64,000 nt of DNA, from positions 42,051,735-42,115,734 of the forward strand of contig OU342636.1 in assembly GCA_910589415.1 (NCBI GenBank). Reading direction: 5' to 3'. Positions 11,461 through 22,645 of this stretch are shown one piece after another. A model generated the notes under the pieces. That model saw only the letters and a list, made by a program, of their open reading frames with translations, was not told the origin of the DNA and made no database searches. The stretch is from Malachius bipustulatus (Eukaryota > Arthropoda > Insecta > Coleoptera > Melyridae). Numbering within the stretch: position 1 is the stretch's first letter; every line of letters begins with the position of its first letter. The translations under genes and the position numbers were made by a program.

Positions 11461-11527
11461 CACCATTAAACAAGTCAGGAAGAACATGATTTAATGCTAT
11501 TCCACGCTGACATTTTTCTCAGTGTAC

Positions 11528-11640
11528 TTGGAAGGAGCTAATATAATCAGCGACCGCCAATACTGATTCCGCAAACAGAGGTCATCTCTCCGAGTTATTC
11601 AAGAATTTTTGTTTCTAAAAATTCAAAATGCAGGACTGAT
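11528..11640 (+). pseudogene. reverse transcriptase fragment, continuation after the insertion
   Basis: The frame reads LEGANIISDRQY-stop-FRKQRSSLRVIQ, the YLE---IISDRQYGFRK-RST block. The stop replaces Gly (TGA for GGA). It resumes the RT broken at 8207. Similarity fades after about 11640. Confidence 0.65.
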
Positions 11641-11646
11641 GCGCAC

Positions 11647-11718
11647 CTCGGATCTGGTCTCCATCTTGAATTTAGACGATAGGTCGAGGGTGACCCGCTG
11701 CTTGGCCGGCACGTTCAC
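11647..11718 (-). other. possible 72-nt mini-exon or coding relic of unknown origin
   Basis: On the - strand an open, GC-rich stretch encodes VNVPAKQRVTLDLSSKFKME and continues TRSE. It is bracketed by AG (CAATCAG before) and GT (GTGCGC after) and measures exactly 24 codons in phase 0/0. Codon use is much GC-richer than the surroundings and looks protein-like. The pyrimidine tract is weak and no partner exon is identified. It may be a fragment of a captured gene or TE ORF. Confidence 0.25.
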
Positions 11719-13295
11719 CTGATTGTAATCCTTTAGATTACTTCCTGTGGGGACATTTAAAATCGCTCGTGTATTATAGTACCTAGTACTTACCCCCATT
11801 AATAATGCCGAAGAACCGAGGGAACGTATTATTCAGAATTTTGAAGTAAGTAGAAATACTCCAGGAGTCCTGAAGCGTGTAAGACAGTCTATGCTAAGGC
11901 GCTGTAATATGCCTTCAATGCTAATGCGTGTATTGCTGCAGGAGGGCGGCACTTTGAACAGTTCCTTTAATATATCTTTATTTGATTTATTTAATTATTA
12001 ACCATAGCCTCCGTTATTATTTTTATCGTTTCATAAATTTTGTAAATGAAATTCTTGAAACTGAAGGCGCATATCTTTCTTAGGAAGTGTTTCCGGACAC
12101 CCCTGTACATAGATTTTTTTTCATTATTTTAGTCTGAAGAATCAGCCTGTGAAATTTGGCCAACTTTACAATAAACCCATGTAGGTACTATCCTTAGCGT
12201 GTGTTTTCTTTCTCTCATACCAACGACACAAAGATCTTCCACTAATTTACTCGCTTTTCCTATCCATAAACTTGCTCTTTCCTTGTATTTGCATATTCCT
12301 GCGATAATTTTATTATCACGTCACTGTGTTGTAAAACAGAGAAGTGACAGTTGAGAAACTCGAACAACTGCAATGACAAAATACTTTGGAATTGTCGAGT
12401 GACACGATGTACACACCATCGCGTAACCATGTATATATTTTCGTATTTATAGTCCGGCTCTTGTGTTCAACAGGAGCCATTGGCTCTGCTGGGAGATGAC
12501 TAAGTAGACTGGCAGCCAGATTGATTTAGTTTGTATGTTATTATGACTGATTGTTGCGAAGTAGTGAAGTCGTTGTTAAAAATTTTATGCAACGTAACTG
12601 CATACCTATTTACCTACCACATTTTTATTATACAGGGTGGGAAATTTTTGTACTACCCATCATTAGGATCTCGTAAATCGTAAGAGATACATGGTCGGTT
12701 AAATTAGAGAAAAGTTGCACTATTTTATGCTCTCCCATAATCTGATTAGAAATAAAAAATATCTACAGGGGTTTTCAAAATATAGGCTAAAAACTAAAAA
12801 ACACTCTTTTTGAAAAACCGTTGTATTTTCTACACGGCATAAGGGAATTGAATGAAACGTGGTACTTTTGTCTTACCATCTATTTTCAATCAAATGTGGT
12901 TAACAAAAAAATTCCAACCCTTCTAGATTTCGAGCAACCATGGCCAACTTTGTTATTTCTTATGGTCGCCATATTGGATTTTCAAACCATTAAATAAAGC
13001 AAAAATTTCCCAGTTCAGCGATACCGTACAAGACATGAAAATTCAAAAGTTTTCTTAAAAACTTAGCGCATCAAAAAAACATATCGACAGCTCCAGAGTC
13101 TAATTTAATTTAAGAGTAATCTAGAATGAGTACAACCGATGAATTTATCAAAGCAATTTAGAGTAAATAAGTTGTTTTCAAATGTGAATATTAAAAGAAA
13201 CATTTTAAAACTGAAATATTTAATAACTAGTTACATACAAAAGAAAAACACGAAAATCATAACAACAAAAGCATAAACTTAAAAAAAAACCAAAC

Positions 13296-14767
13296 CTAAA
13301 GATGCTCAAAATGTCCCCCATCATTTTCTATACACAATCTGGTGCGCCTGTCAATGTCCTTAACTGCCCTTTTAATCATTTGCGGAGTTATTTTTTGGAA
13401 AGCATTTTCAATTTTTATTCTTAATTCATCCATATTATTAGCTGGACTAAAATAGACTTCATCCTTTAAAGAACCCCACAAAAAATAATCTAAGGGATTT
13501 AGGCACGGGGATCGCGGAGGCCAAGGTACAGGTCCACATGTTCCTATAGTAGGATTAACTTTAAAAAGTCAGATGTGACGTTACACTAACCGTCCGAATT
13601 AATATTTTTAGTTTCACCAGAAAATGTCAAACAGTTAATTGTCAAGTTGTGAACGAGCGTAAATTATTGAAGGAAATCATTCAAATATGAATTGAACCGC
13701 TTACGTCAGTTTGAGAGCCACTGACAACTACATAAAATTTATTCACGTAATGACATTCTATCCTCTGTGTTGTGCATTTAATTCTCATTCAAAACCAATG
13801 TTGACGTATACTTATTTATGCGGGATGGAGTGTTTAGACAAACTGGACGGTTACTATAAAAACCACGTATATGAAACAAAATAAATCGAACTATCAAATG
13901 GATGTGTATTCTTAATCGATACGTATGACTTTTTAGACTTTATTGGACTATATCCAGGAATTTGTGAAACGATCGTCGAGGTAGTTTCTGACAATAAGAG
14001 CGTTATGACTTGCACAGCCATCTTGCTGAAACCACTTAAATTGGCGTACTGTAGTTTCCAAAGGTAGATTATCGAGTGTTTCTTCTAACCTGTTTTGAAG
14101 GATCTCTAAATAAACATGTTGATTCAAATTTTCTTCAATAATAAATGGACCAATTAATTGGTCATTCAATAAAGCGCACCAAACATTAATTTTAAATCGA
14201 ATTTGAGGTCGTATGGGATGTCGTAAATGAGGATTTTCTATTGCGTAGTAGTGTTTATTCTTTCGGTTAAACATGCCACAATTCGTAAATGTAGATTCGT
14301 CGCTCCACATAATTTTTCTAGATAAATCTGGATCGTCTTGGAGAAGGTCACAGTACCAGTGGCAAAAGTCTAATCGTCTATTTGAATCTCCTACATGCAA
14401 TTGCTGGACCGGTGTGTATTTAAAACCATGAAACTTCTGTCTTTTTATAATTGATCTCACCCCTCTGTCCGATATTCCACACTCTCTTGCAATGGCTCGA
14501 CTACTGGTTTCCGGGCTTATAAAAATTTGTGGAAGAACATTTATACTGTTTACTTCTGATAATTTTCTGTATTTGGCTCTCTTTTTATTTACACTTCCAT
14601 TTGTGGCCATGCTTCTGCAAATACAACTTAGTGTTTTCCTTGTTGGTTGTTGCCTCTCAGGAAATTCTTCAAAATACTTTTGTATTGTTAAATTACAGTT
14701 TCTATAATTTCTAATGTAGAGGTCATACATACCTATCTTTCTTCTCTTCAAAAGTGTATCGAACCAT
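13296..14767 (-). pseudogene. DDE transposase (mariner superfamily, DD41D spacing), disrupted
   Basis: The likely start is ATG at 14767-14765 (MVRYTFEEKKD). A one-base shift near 14730 then moves the frame to MYDLYIRNYRNCNLTIQKYF. The N-terminal helix-turn-helix region contains the RAIARECGISDRGVRSIIKR segment. Catalytic Asp 1 is in MWSDES and Asp 2 is in WFQQDGCASHN. The frame is then interrupted after NSWI by a 403-bp MITE. Across the insertion it resumes with PWPPRSPCLNPLDYFLWG, giving Asp 3. Skipping the insertion, 41 residues separate Asp 2 and Asp 3, as in the DD41D (rosa-like) group. The tail ends GGHFEHL-stop at 13296. All three catalytic acids remain, so the loss of function is recent. 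Confidence 0.85.
13548..13950. mobile_element. 403-bp MITE nested in the transposase (family of 29044-31197)
   Basis: It is flanked by TAT on both sides (13545-13547, 13951-13953). Ends are inverted: GGATTAACTTTAAAAAGTC against GACTTTTTAGACTTTATTGG. The body matches the outer parts of the larger element at 29044-31197 (CACTAACCGTCCGAATTA; GCGGGAYGGAGTGTTTAGAC). It lacks any ORF. Confidence 0.85.
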
Positions 14768-15564
14768 TTTGAAGAATAAATTACTTAAACAGTCACTTTG
14801 CCAACAAAATTTGACAAACAAACTTTTTTGTTGCTATGACAACCGAGCATATGTGACTGAGTGGCTTTGACATAGATAATGGACGGGATAATTTTATGAC
14901 TGTCGAAAGCACGTTGCTTGGTAACATCCAAATGCCGAAGACGGCGGGCTGTTATAGTAATAAATGTGTTTGAGAAAGCTGTCATAAAATTGGCACAAAA
15001 AATTATGATGCATATGCCAATGTCATAAGGATATTCGGCCAGAAAACGATTGCTTTTTCATGTCTTGTGAGGTATCGCTGAACTGGGAAATTTTTGCTTT
15101 ATTTAATGGTTTGAAAATCCAATATGGCGGCCATAAGAAATAACAAAGTTGGCCATGGTTGCTCGAAATCTAGAAGGGTTGGAATTTTTTTGTTAACCAC
15201 ATTTGATTGAAAATAGATGGTAAGACAAAAGTACCACGTTTCATTCAATTCCCTTATTCCGTGTAGAAAATACAACGGTTTTTCAAAAAGAGTGTTTTTT
15301 AGTTTTTAGCCTATATTTTGAAAACCCCTGTAGATATTTTTGATATCTAATCAGATTATGGGAGAGCATAAAATAGTGCAGCTTTTCTCTAATTTAACCG
15401 ACCCTGTATCTCTTACGGCTTACGAGATCCCAATGATGGGTAGTACAAAAATTTCCCACCCTGTATACAAAACTTGGATCGCCTTTTGAAGACAATAAAC
15501 TATGCGATTCCGCAATTTTTTTGCATATTTTAATCTAATTGTACATATAGGTACACGAATGTAA

Positions 15565-16835
15565 AGGCCCGGTTACACGGTCCGTGGTTCGGCGAACCTG
15601 TCTCGAAGAGCCGCGAACCACGCACCGTGTGACATAGGTGGCTCGCTATGGGCTCGCGGTTCGTGGTGTATGGTTCGCCGTATCCATCGGGAGTCGGTAA
15701 ATTTGCACAGAACAAAGCGGGCGAACCGATAGGTTCGTGTAGGTTTGTCGTCGGTTCGTGCTGGTTCGCCATATCCCGAACCAATGATCAGTTTTGCAAT
15801 TTATTTTATGACAATTTGTGTCTTTTATTGCATGCAGGCGGAAATTAAAAGTGATCTTAGTTAGGAAATTGATAGCAAGTCTTCCTATATTGCTTTTTAA
15901 TGGTATAATCGTAATTGATTCCGGGCACTTTTGCCGTGGTCCCTGGAAATTTTCTCCGAACAGACATGATCGGTGGTTACGTGTACCGGGTGTCCCAACA
16001 CTAGTGTCCACCCCCTAAATAGAGCTTAATTTTAAAGATAAAAAATTGAAACTTTGAGCATTTGTGTACTTGATATAGGACCACGGAATGGCATAATCAG
16101 TTTCATTAAAAAAATTTAGTTCGGGCGCCAGCGATAAAAAACTGTAAGATGGTGGTAAATTGTCGAAAAAAAAATTAGATTTTTCTTCAATAGATAGGTA
16201 GAAATCGATTAATAAAATCAAAATCGCTTGAAAGAAATGTGAAAAAGCTAATTATAAGGCTTTAATTAAATAAAATATAATTATATAGCAATGACAGGTA
16301 GACAATATAATCTGAACAATGTAATCAATATAATCTGAAAACGGTAGGTGCAATAAGTTTTATGACAAAGAAAATAAGGCCCAAATAAATAGAAGGACGG
16401 CTCTTGCTGGGCTAGCCGGCACACTGAACCTGCACTGGACAGTGTCGTAGTATGGACTCATGAAAAAGGTGATTATTAAAAAGATATTAAAAATGTTTTT
16501 TAATTAAACTAATTATGCCATTCCGTGGTCCTATGTCAAGTACACAAATCCTCAAAGTTTCAATTTTTTATCTTTAAAATTAAGCTCGATTTAGGGGGTG
16601 GACACTAGTGTTGGGACACCCGGTACATTGATAATTGACTTGACAGTTGGGAGAGCGCTCCTATTGCTTTCAATAAAACAAACTGGGTTCCATATTGTCT
16701 CGGCGAACCGATTGCGAAAAAATACTAAACGAGCCACGAACTGTGTGACCATCCTTGGTTCGCTAAAGTGCGAGTCTCTGCGAACCACGCACCAGTTCTG
16801 TGGTTCGCCGAACCACGCACCGTGTAACTGGGCCT
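15565..16835. mobile_element. PIF/Harbinger-like element, copy 1, with GGTTCG-rich ends
   Basis: It begins AGGCCCGGTTACACGGTCCG and ends CACGGTGCGTGGTTCGGCG read from the other strand (...GTAACTGGGCCT), flanked by TAA on both sides (15562-15564, 16836-16838). Both end regions are crowded with GGTTCG/CGAACC motifs in both orientations, likely transposase-binding repeats. A 638-bp element is inserted inside; without it the copy is about 630 bp. The TAA duplication and GGCCC-type ends point to PIF/Harbinger (ISL2EU-like), which is inference. Confidence 0.75.
15986..16623. mobile_element. 638-bp TA-flanked MITE, copy 1
   Basis: Ends are CCGGGTGTCCCAACACTAGT at left and its inverse at right, with TA on both sides (15984-15985, 16624-16625). 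The inverted arms extend roughly 110 bp through the GAGCTTAATTTTAAAGATAAA and GTGTACTTGATATAGGACCA blocks. It has exactly the same length as the copy at 53754-54391. No transposase is present. Confidence 0.9.
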
Positions 16836-17470
16836 TAAGGATTCTCTCAAGATCCATTTCAAGTGTTAATTTTTTTGCTAAATTCTGTTGATTACTTTCA
16901 AGTATTTTAATATGTTTGTGATATGATAGTGATTTTTTTATTATGACTACAATAAAAGTCTCACATTTTGGCATATGTACGAGCTGCTTCATTGAAAATT
17001 TCTTGAAGCACTGCTTATAGTTAAATGCGGGAGCATTCGCTAAAAAGTGCGCTCCTGAACATTGAAAAAAAACTCATCCCGTATACTCTCAACTTTATAT
17101 GAGTATAGGAAATTTTGACAGAATACCTACCTACCTATTACTAAAAGTAGTAAACAATAATGGAATAAAATGTATGACATATTAGAAACAACTATGTACC
17201 TATTTGAAGTCTATATAGTTCGAAATCTTGGACACCGCCCAAATAATAGAAACCTTTTAAATTCGCATTGTGAATAAACTTTTAATGTGAAAATGAAAGA
17301 GAGAAATAACCTTCACTTGAAAATAAATAAATTGCACCCGCCTATAATATTCTACAGGTTGCTCACTTATTACGCGGTCTACTAATCTATCATGAGACAA
17401 TCAAATATAAAATAATCAAATAACAGATAGCAGGGTGAATCATAATGTAACGAATAAATTGCTTTTCTTA
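16836..17470. other. unassigned intronic sequence
   Basis: I see no element ends or coding frame between the Harbinger-like element and the MITE at 17471. Confidence 0.4.
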
Positions 17471-17707
17471 GGGCCGGTTGTTCGTACGTCAGTTAAAAAT
17501 TTTGAGATAACTACTGATTTTAAATTGCAAATTTTGAAAATACGGCGAATATAATTAATGATCTTGTATTTTTAATCAGTAATTAACTCTTCTTAAAGCG
17601 AGCAGAATTCATTTTCAGAAATATCAGACCAATGGTTTGATAATACAGGGCATTTTAAAATCAGTAATTATCTCAAAATTTTTAACTGACATACGAACAA
17701 CCGGCCC
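17471..17707. mobile_element. 237-bp TTA-flanked MITE, copy 1
   Basis: Ends are GGGCCGGTTGTTCGTACGTC and its inverse, with TTA on both sides (17468-17470, 17708-17710). Inverted arms reach about 40 bp (AGTTAAAAATTTTGAGATAA). A second, diverged copy lies at about 31921-32164 in opposite orientation. TSD and ends suggest PIF/Harbinger. Confidence 0.85.
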
Positions 17708-17754
17708 TTAATGGTGCATTTTGATCCGATCCAAATACCATAAATCATCCATTT

Positions 17755-19240
17755 TATTTATTTATTTATTTATTCCAAACATGTTCCTACAAATAAGTGT
17801 CCAATCAAGGTCCAATCACAGAACATAGACAATAAATAAAATACAGAGTGGTACAGTAGTAAGTACATTAAAAACACAGAGTAGGGAAGTGATTCACAGC
17901 GGATTATAATATACCACGCAGAGTGGCTGTATAGGTCATGTATACAGAGGAATTGCAACCGTATTCCCTGATTGAGCAGCAGAAAATGTCTAGATCGTGG
18001 GATATTTGATTACAAGTGTCGCAAATCCGAACCGGTGAGGAAAAGTGATGCAGATTAGTGAGGGAAATGCCAGTGTGCAGAATATTATGATGTCTCAGGG
18101 AAACCTGAGGGACATTGGGGGAGAATATCGGGACAGTTTAAGGTGCCATTGAGAACATTCCATAAGACTCCATAGGAGCGTCTAATCTGCAAGCTAATCT
18201 AATCTAATGTAGACAGCTGCTGTCTACATTGAACTGACCAAGTAGCAAATGATGAGGGAAACCTACTGGAGGATATACGCCAGTAACCTTCAAGTGCCAG
18301 GTACTTGAAAAAGCGCCGCCTGGACGTGTTCAATATTGTCGACGTGCACCTGATGTCCTGGATACCATATGATGGAGGCATACTCAAGCTTAGATCTGAC
18401 AAGCGAATTGTACAATATAACACGGGTGTTGACGCTTTGGAACTCACGATAGTGGCGTATTAGGAAGCCTAGTGACCTTACTGCAGATGAGACAGAGGAG
18501 TTTATCGAAGGAAAGTTTGGACCTATAATCGTTTAGAGAATAAGGAAATATGAGTTATTATTTTTCAGAGAGAGTGATATAATACATTTAGATAGATTGA
18601 GTGGAAGATTATCATCGCATCAAGAACGGACGTTATTCAGAGTTGTCTGAAGTCGACAACAATCATCTGTAGAGCTGATCTCAGAGAATGTTTTGAGGTC
18701 ATCAGCAAAAAGAAAGTAGTTGATGTTAGCCGTAAAATTACAGACAATGTCGTTAATAAACAGGTTGAAGAAAAGAGGTCCCAGTTTATAACCTTGGAAT
18801 ACACCAGATGTGACTGAATAGGAATTACATTTAAGCCACGAGAGAAGACATAGGATGTTCGACCAGAAAAGTAGTCTGTGAAAAAACTTACTAAAGCTTC
18901 AGAGAAGCCGTAGCACTGAAGCTTTGGGAGTAGAAGTCTGATCAACCTTGTCGAAGGCTTTAGAAAAATCGGTGAAGACGACATCAACCTGGGATTAAAG
19001 AGGTTTGTGGCGGTCTACCGTCCCTCTACGAAGTCATGCTGCCAGGAAGAAATATAGTTCTGAATATGCGGTTAGATTATGTACAGAGCCTCCTCAAAAA
19101 CCTTAGAAAAATTTTTCATAATTCATATCTGTCTATAGTTACCAATCTCTCACTCTTAGTACCACTCTTAAAAACAGGACACACCATTGAGATCTTCCAG
19201 GATGAGGGGAATACGTTAGAGGAAAGAGTAACGAGTTGAA
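17755..19240 (-). pseudogene. non-LTR retrotransposon, RT to 3' tail, degraded
   Basis: On the - strand the order is FPSSWKISMVCPVFKSG (near 19220), TDYFSGRTSYV, GYKLGPLFFNLFINDI in a shifted frame, FLFADDLKTFSE (FADD near 18700), then LVRSKLEYASIIWYPGHQ and RRFFKYLALEGYW. This is Jockey-like RT and post-RT sequence with many frameshifts. The 3' end is a (TTTA)n run on the + strand at about 17755-17775, that is a (TAAA)n tail. Confidence 0.8.
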
Positions 19241-19249
19241 CCTGATAAG

Positions 19250-19425
19250 GATGAGCGTCTGCGGCTCGACGTGTATTTCTGTCCGGTCTTGTTCTTGGTG
19301 GAATCAAGCGGGCCACGTCTTTTGAACACTTTCCATTAAAATATCTGTAAAACAGACTCAGGTCAGCTACTCTTCTTCGATGTTCGAAAGTGTCTAAATT
19401 TTTTGTCAAATCTGGGTCCCCAATT
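19250..19425 (-). pseudogene. second non-LTR fragment (C-terminal block)
   Basis: The frame 19409-19255 encodes HRRRVADLSLFYRYFNGKCS and IPPRTRPDRNTRRAADAHPY, the C-terminal block of Jockey-type RTs. It lies upstream of the start of RT, so it must come from another copy fused end-to-start with the element at 17755-19240. Confidence 0.7.
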
Positions 19426-19429
19426 GATA

Positions 19430-20152
19430 TGATTTAATTATTGTATCAATTTGTTTTTTAACTTGAAAGTTGTAAATTTTCAAAATACATTTTTTTTATG
19501 TGGAGTGAAGTTATTCTTTAAAATAGCGAAGTAGTTGTCCACTTCCTTTATTTCCGGAAGTGCCATCTTGAAAATATTTTCTAAGAATTTCTCTTGGTCA
19601 TTAATGTCTGGTAAATTTTTATTTGGCTCTAGAGGCTCTAGGACCAACAGTTTCCGAGATATGGCCGCTCTGTACCCTTAACTGATCACCATGTATAATA
19701 ACGCGGGTCTTATCTCATAATAATAAACGTTTGGTTGAAAAAATTGAAAAAAACGGCGCTAATTGAATTTTAACAGTTGCTTCCGAAATCGCATGCCAGT
19801 TGAAGTAACTAAAATTGTTAATTTTAATTGCAAAAAAATTGTTAATTTTACAAATCATAATAAATTATAATATTATGGAGCTTTAGGAAATGATTTAAAA
19901 CAAAAACAACTACCTACATATTATTAAGTTGCTGTTGTATAACCGGAAATGTATTAAAAGTTGCGATTATTTTAGTTAGCTAGAGCCAACGTTAGAAAAA
20001 AACCGAGATTTCGAATAATAAGTTTTGGCTTCAATAATACTTCGCAATGTTTTTTCCTAAAACAATGCAGTATGCAATTCCATTGCATGACTCATTCTGT
20101 ATATTTTCTCATTTTGATTGACAGTTGATAGGGATCATTGAACGTGAGTTGC
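19430..20152. other. unassigned intronic sequence
   Basis: Only weak relics of ACAGGGTGT-type elements are suspected here; I can define no feature. Confidence 0.35.
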
Positions 20153-20155
20153 TTA

Positions 20156-20374
20156 CGGCCAATATTATAAACGCTGGTTAAGTTAACTGGCAGATTTCTG
20201 TGGTCGTTTCTGGAGAAGATATAGACTATAGGTCGAAATTATTGCAATTTAATTACTCTTGGCATAAAAGGGATTACAAAAATTTTAATAAAAGTTATTC
20301 GAGGTCAATATTAGCTTCAAAATCGGGCACAGAAATCTGCCAGTTAACTTAACCAGCGTTTATAATATTGGCCG
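20156..20374. mobile_element. 219-bp TTA-flanked MITE
   Basis: Ends CGGCCAATATTATAAACGCT and its inverse form a nearly perfect inverted repeat of about 46 bp that continues through GGTTAAGTTAACTGGCAGAT. TTA duplicates flank it (20153-20155, 20375-20377). The high arm identity suggests recent insertion. Confidence 0.9.
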
Positions 20375-20377
20375 TTA

Positions 20378-21546
20378 GTAATTTTTTGTAAAATATTATA
20401 AGATTATTTATTTGAGTACCGTTATCACTTATAGTATTATGCGTATATTGTGTAATAGATTTATATCAAATTAAGCTATTCCTCATTGCTAGCTTGCTTG
20501 GTGGCTAATCGGATCAAATAGTTTCTGATGCAATGGCATTAATGGAGCCTGTAATCTGTTTTTAGAAATGGTGACTCAGTTGGTTAAAATTAGCTCTTCT
20601 GGTTTGTTTGGTTATAATGTCCTTTTTGTGAATTTCTAGCGCAGCTTTGCATTGAGACCCGGAGATAATCCACCGCCTTATTATATTAAACAAACAAGAT
20701 GTTAACGCTTCCTTAATTCCGCGTAGTGGAAATTCAACAAAAACATAGTTTTGCTGAAAACTTTTGAAAGTCTCCTAGACGTGTAATGTTAGTATGGTTA
20801 TAGGTTTTAGATCAATAAACTATAAGTAGAGTTCAAAGCTATACTACTAGGTACTTGGATGAAAAAAGTTATAAAATAGGTACACTGAATATTACTTGTT
20901 GTTAGACGTATAATAATAATTGTCGTCAGATTGATTTTTTTCACTTAGACAGATCATCATAGATCTCAATTTTCTTAAGCTTAACATTATGAAAATTCTT
21001 TAATAATAGGTTCTGAGCAGAAATTTTCGGGGTAGGTAATTTTAGAAAGATAAATTTTGTCGAGAAATAATTTATAGTAAGTATTTTTTCTTTTACAAAA
21101 TTTTAACTTTATGAAAGTTCCAATAGGGAATTAAATTATAAGACAGATTTTACTTCGCTAATGTGATATTCTCTCACGACTCAAAAGTAGAAGAAAATTA
21201 GGTAAATTATTTTTTCTTGAACGTAATTATCTTGCAAATTTCCACAATTGACACATTATCGGGATGCCAAAAATATTCTTTAATTTTTAATAAACATTTG
21301 ATGTTCATTTATATAAAGTGGCAGTCTAAAATCCCTAGAATATCAAAACAATCTTTGTTTTTTTTTTTAATTAGTTTTTTCTTTATTTTATAATATTACT
21401 TATGACTCAAATAACAGAACAATAATAATTCGTTTATTTACATAAAATGAATACAAGGAAGTAAAATATCAATTCTTGATTATGAAAATTGACTATGTAT
21501 GAGACAATAGTACTAATTGATATGTATGTAGTTCTGAAATATAAAA
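20378..21546. other. unassigned intronic sequence
   Basis: No ORF, paired repeat or RNA-like box is seen. Confidence 0.4.
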
Positions 21547-22642
21547 AGGCCCAGTTACACGGTGCGTGGTTCGGCGAACCACGGAACTGGTGCGTGGTTC
21601 GCAAAGACTCGCACTTTAGCGAACCAGGGGTGGTCACACACACACAGTGCGTGGATCGTTTAGTTGTCTTTCGCAATCGGTTCGCCGAGACAACATGGAA
21701 CCTAGTTTGTTTTATTGAAAGCAAGTTTGATAATGAAATCGTAATTGATTCCGTGCTGTTGTGCCGTGGTCCGTGGAGATTTGCTCGGAACGTTCCGTCT
21801 ACAGATGCGCTAGACATCATCAGCGGTTACGTGTAGACAGCTGGACATATGTGGACATGACTGGACAGCTGGGAGAGCGCTACTATTTATAGGATGATTG
21901 TCTGCTGACGTCATACCCCCTCCACTAGATATCTGCACTGTAGCAACGGCCGATCTCTCCGATGATGTCATAGATTTCTGAATCAGACGATTACTTTTTT
22001 GAGTGTGACTTAACGCCGGATACGAAATCCTCGGAAGTTTCATTCCTTAAGTTAGCTGTCGCGGAGTACGCCGTGCTTCAGGATCACCATGCCATTTGCT
22101 TTGAAGAAACGAAAGTCATGTCCACTACTTCACACTACTACACCCATTTATATCGTGATGCTATTGAAATTTATAAATAAATGTCCAAGAATGAATTAGT
22201 TATCAGTGTACACGTAATCGTCGATGATGTCTATTCGGAGAAAATTTCCATGGACCACGGCGCAAGTTCCCGGGATCAAGTACGATTATAGCAATAAAAA
22301 GCAGTGTACGAAGACTTGCTATCAAATACCAAACTATCGAAGATTACATTTTAATTCTCGCCTGCATGCAATACAAGAGTCAATTATTATTGGATAAAAT
22401 AAATTGCAAAACTGAGCATTGGTTCGTGACATGGCGAACCAGCACGAACCGACGACAAACCTACACGAACCTATCGGTTCGGCCGCTTTGTTCTGTGCAA
22501 ATTTACCGACTCCCGATAGATACGGTGAACCACACACCACGAACCGCGAGCCCATAGCGAGCCACCTATGTCACACGGAACGTGGTTCGCGGCTCGTCGA
22601 GACAGGTTCACCGAACCACGGACCGTGTAACCGGCCGGGCCT
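21547..22642. mobile_element. PIF/Harbinger-like element, copy 2, inverted relative to copy 1
   Basis: Its left end is the inverse of copy 1's right end and its right end the inverse of copy 1's left end. The same GGTTCG/CGAACC clusters are present. TAA follows the right end (22643-22645); the left side has AAA, one mismatch. It is longer than copy 1 because of an internal block containing a CRE-like TGACGTCA and a TATAAATAG box on the - strand (about 21990-21880). That block is also found at 43765-43885. Confidence 0.75.
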
Positions 22643-22645
22643 TAA

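Larger units (their letters stand above)
8208..11527. mobile_element. 3.3-kb element inserted in a reverse transcriptase
   Basis: The ends carry an inverted repeat: TACACTGAGAAAAAT at about 8210 and ATTTTTCTCAGTGTA at about 11512-11526. They interrupt an RT exactly between ...LLKY and LEGANII..., with TAC (or GTAC) on both sides as target duplication. Inside each end region is a duplicated block: about 150 bp at 8330-8482 and 8588-8746, and about 75 bp at 11240-11312 and 11388-11460. The longest internal frame (- strand, 9113-8568, 181 residues) overlaps one duplicated block and resembles nothing I know. The superfamily is undetermined. Confidence 0.6.
12633..15463 (-). mobile_element. mariner/IS630-type transposon with ~410-bp terminal inverted repeats
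   Basis: The ends read TA|CAGGGTGGGAAATTTTTG ... CAAAAATTTCCCACCCTG|TA, flanked by TA on both sides as for Tc1/mariner elements. The arms (12633 to about 13042 and about 15053-15463) are inverted copies with few differences, for example in the blocks ATTTTGAAAACCCCTGTAGATATTTTTG and TTGGCCATGGTTGCTCGAAATC (each present in both orientations). Between them lies one transposase gene on the - strand, broken by a frameshift and by a nested MITE (13548-13950). Confidence 0.9.

Noticed and set aside
15646..16992. Frames of 60-130 codons around 15.6-17.0 kb
   Set aside because: They span borders of nested MITEs (starting MDTSVGTPGT from the 638-bp element end) and are accidental.
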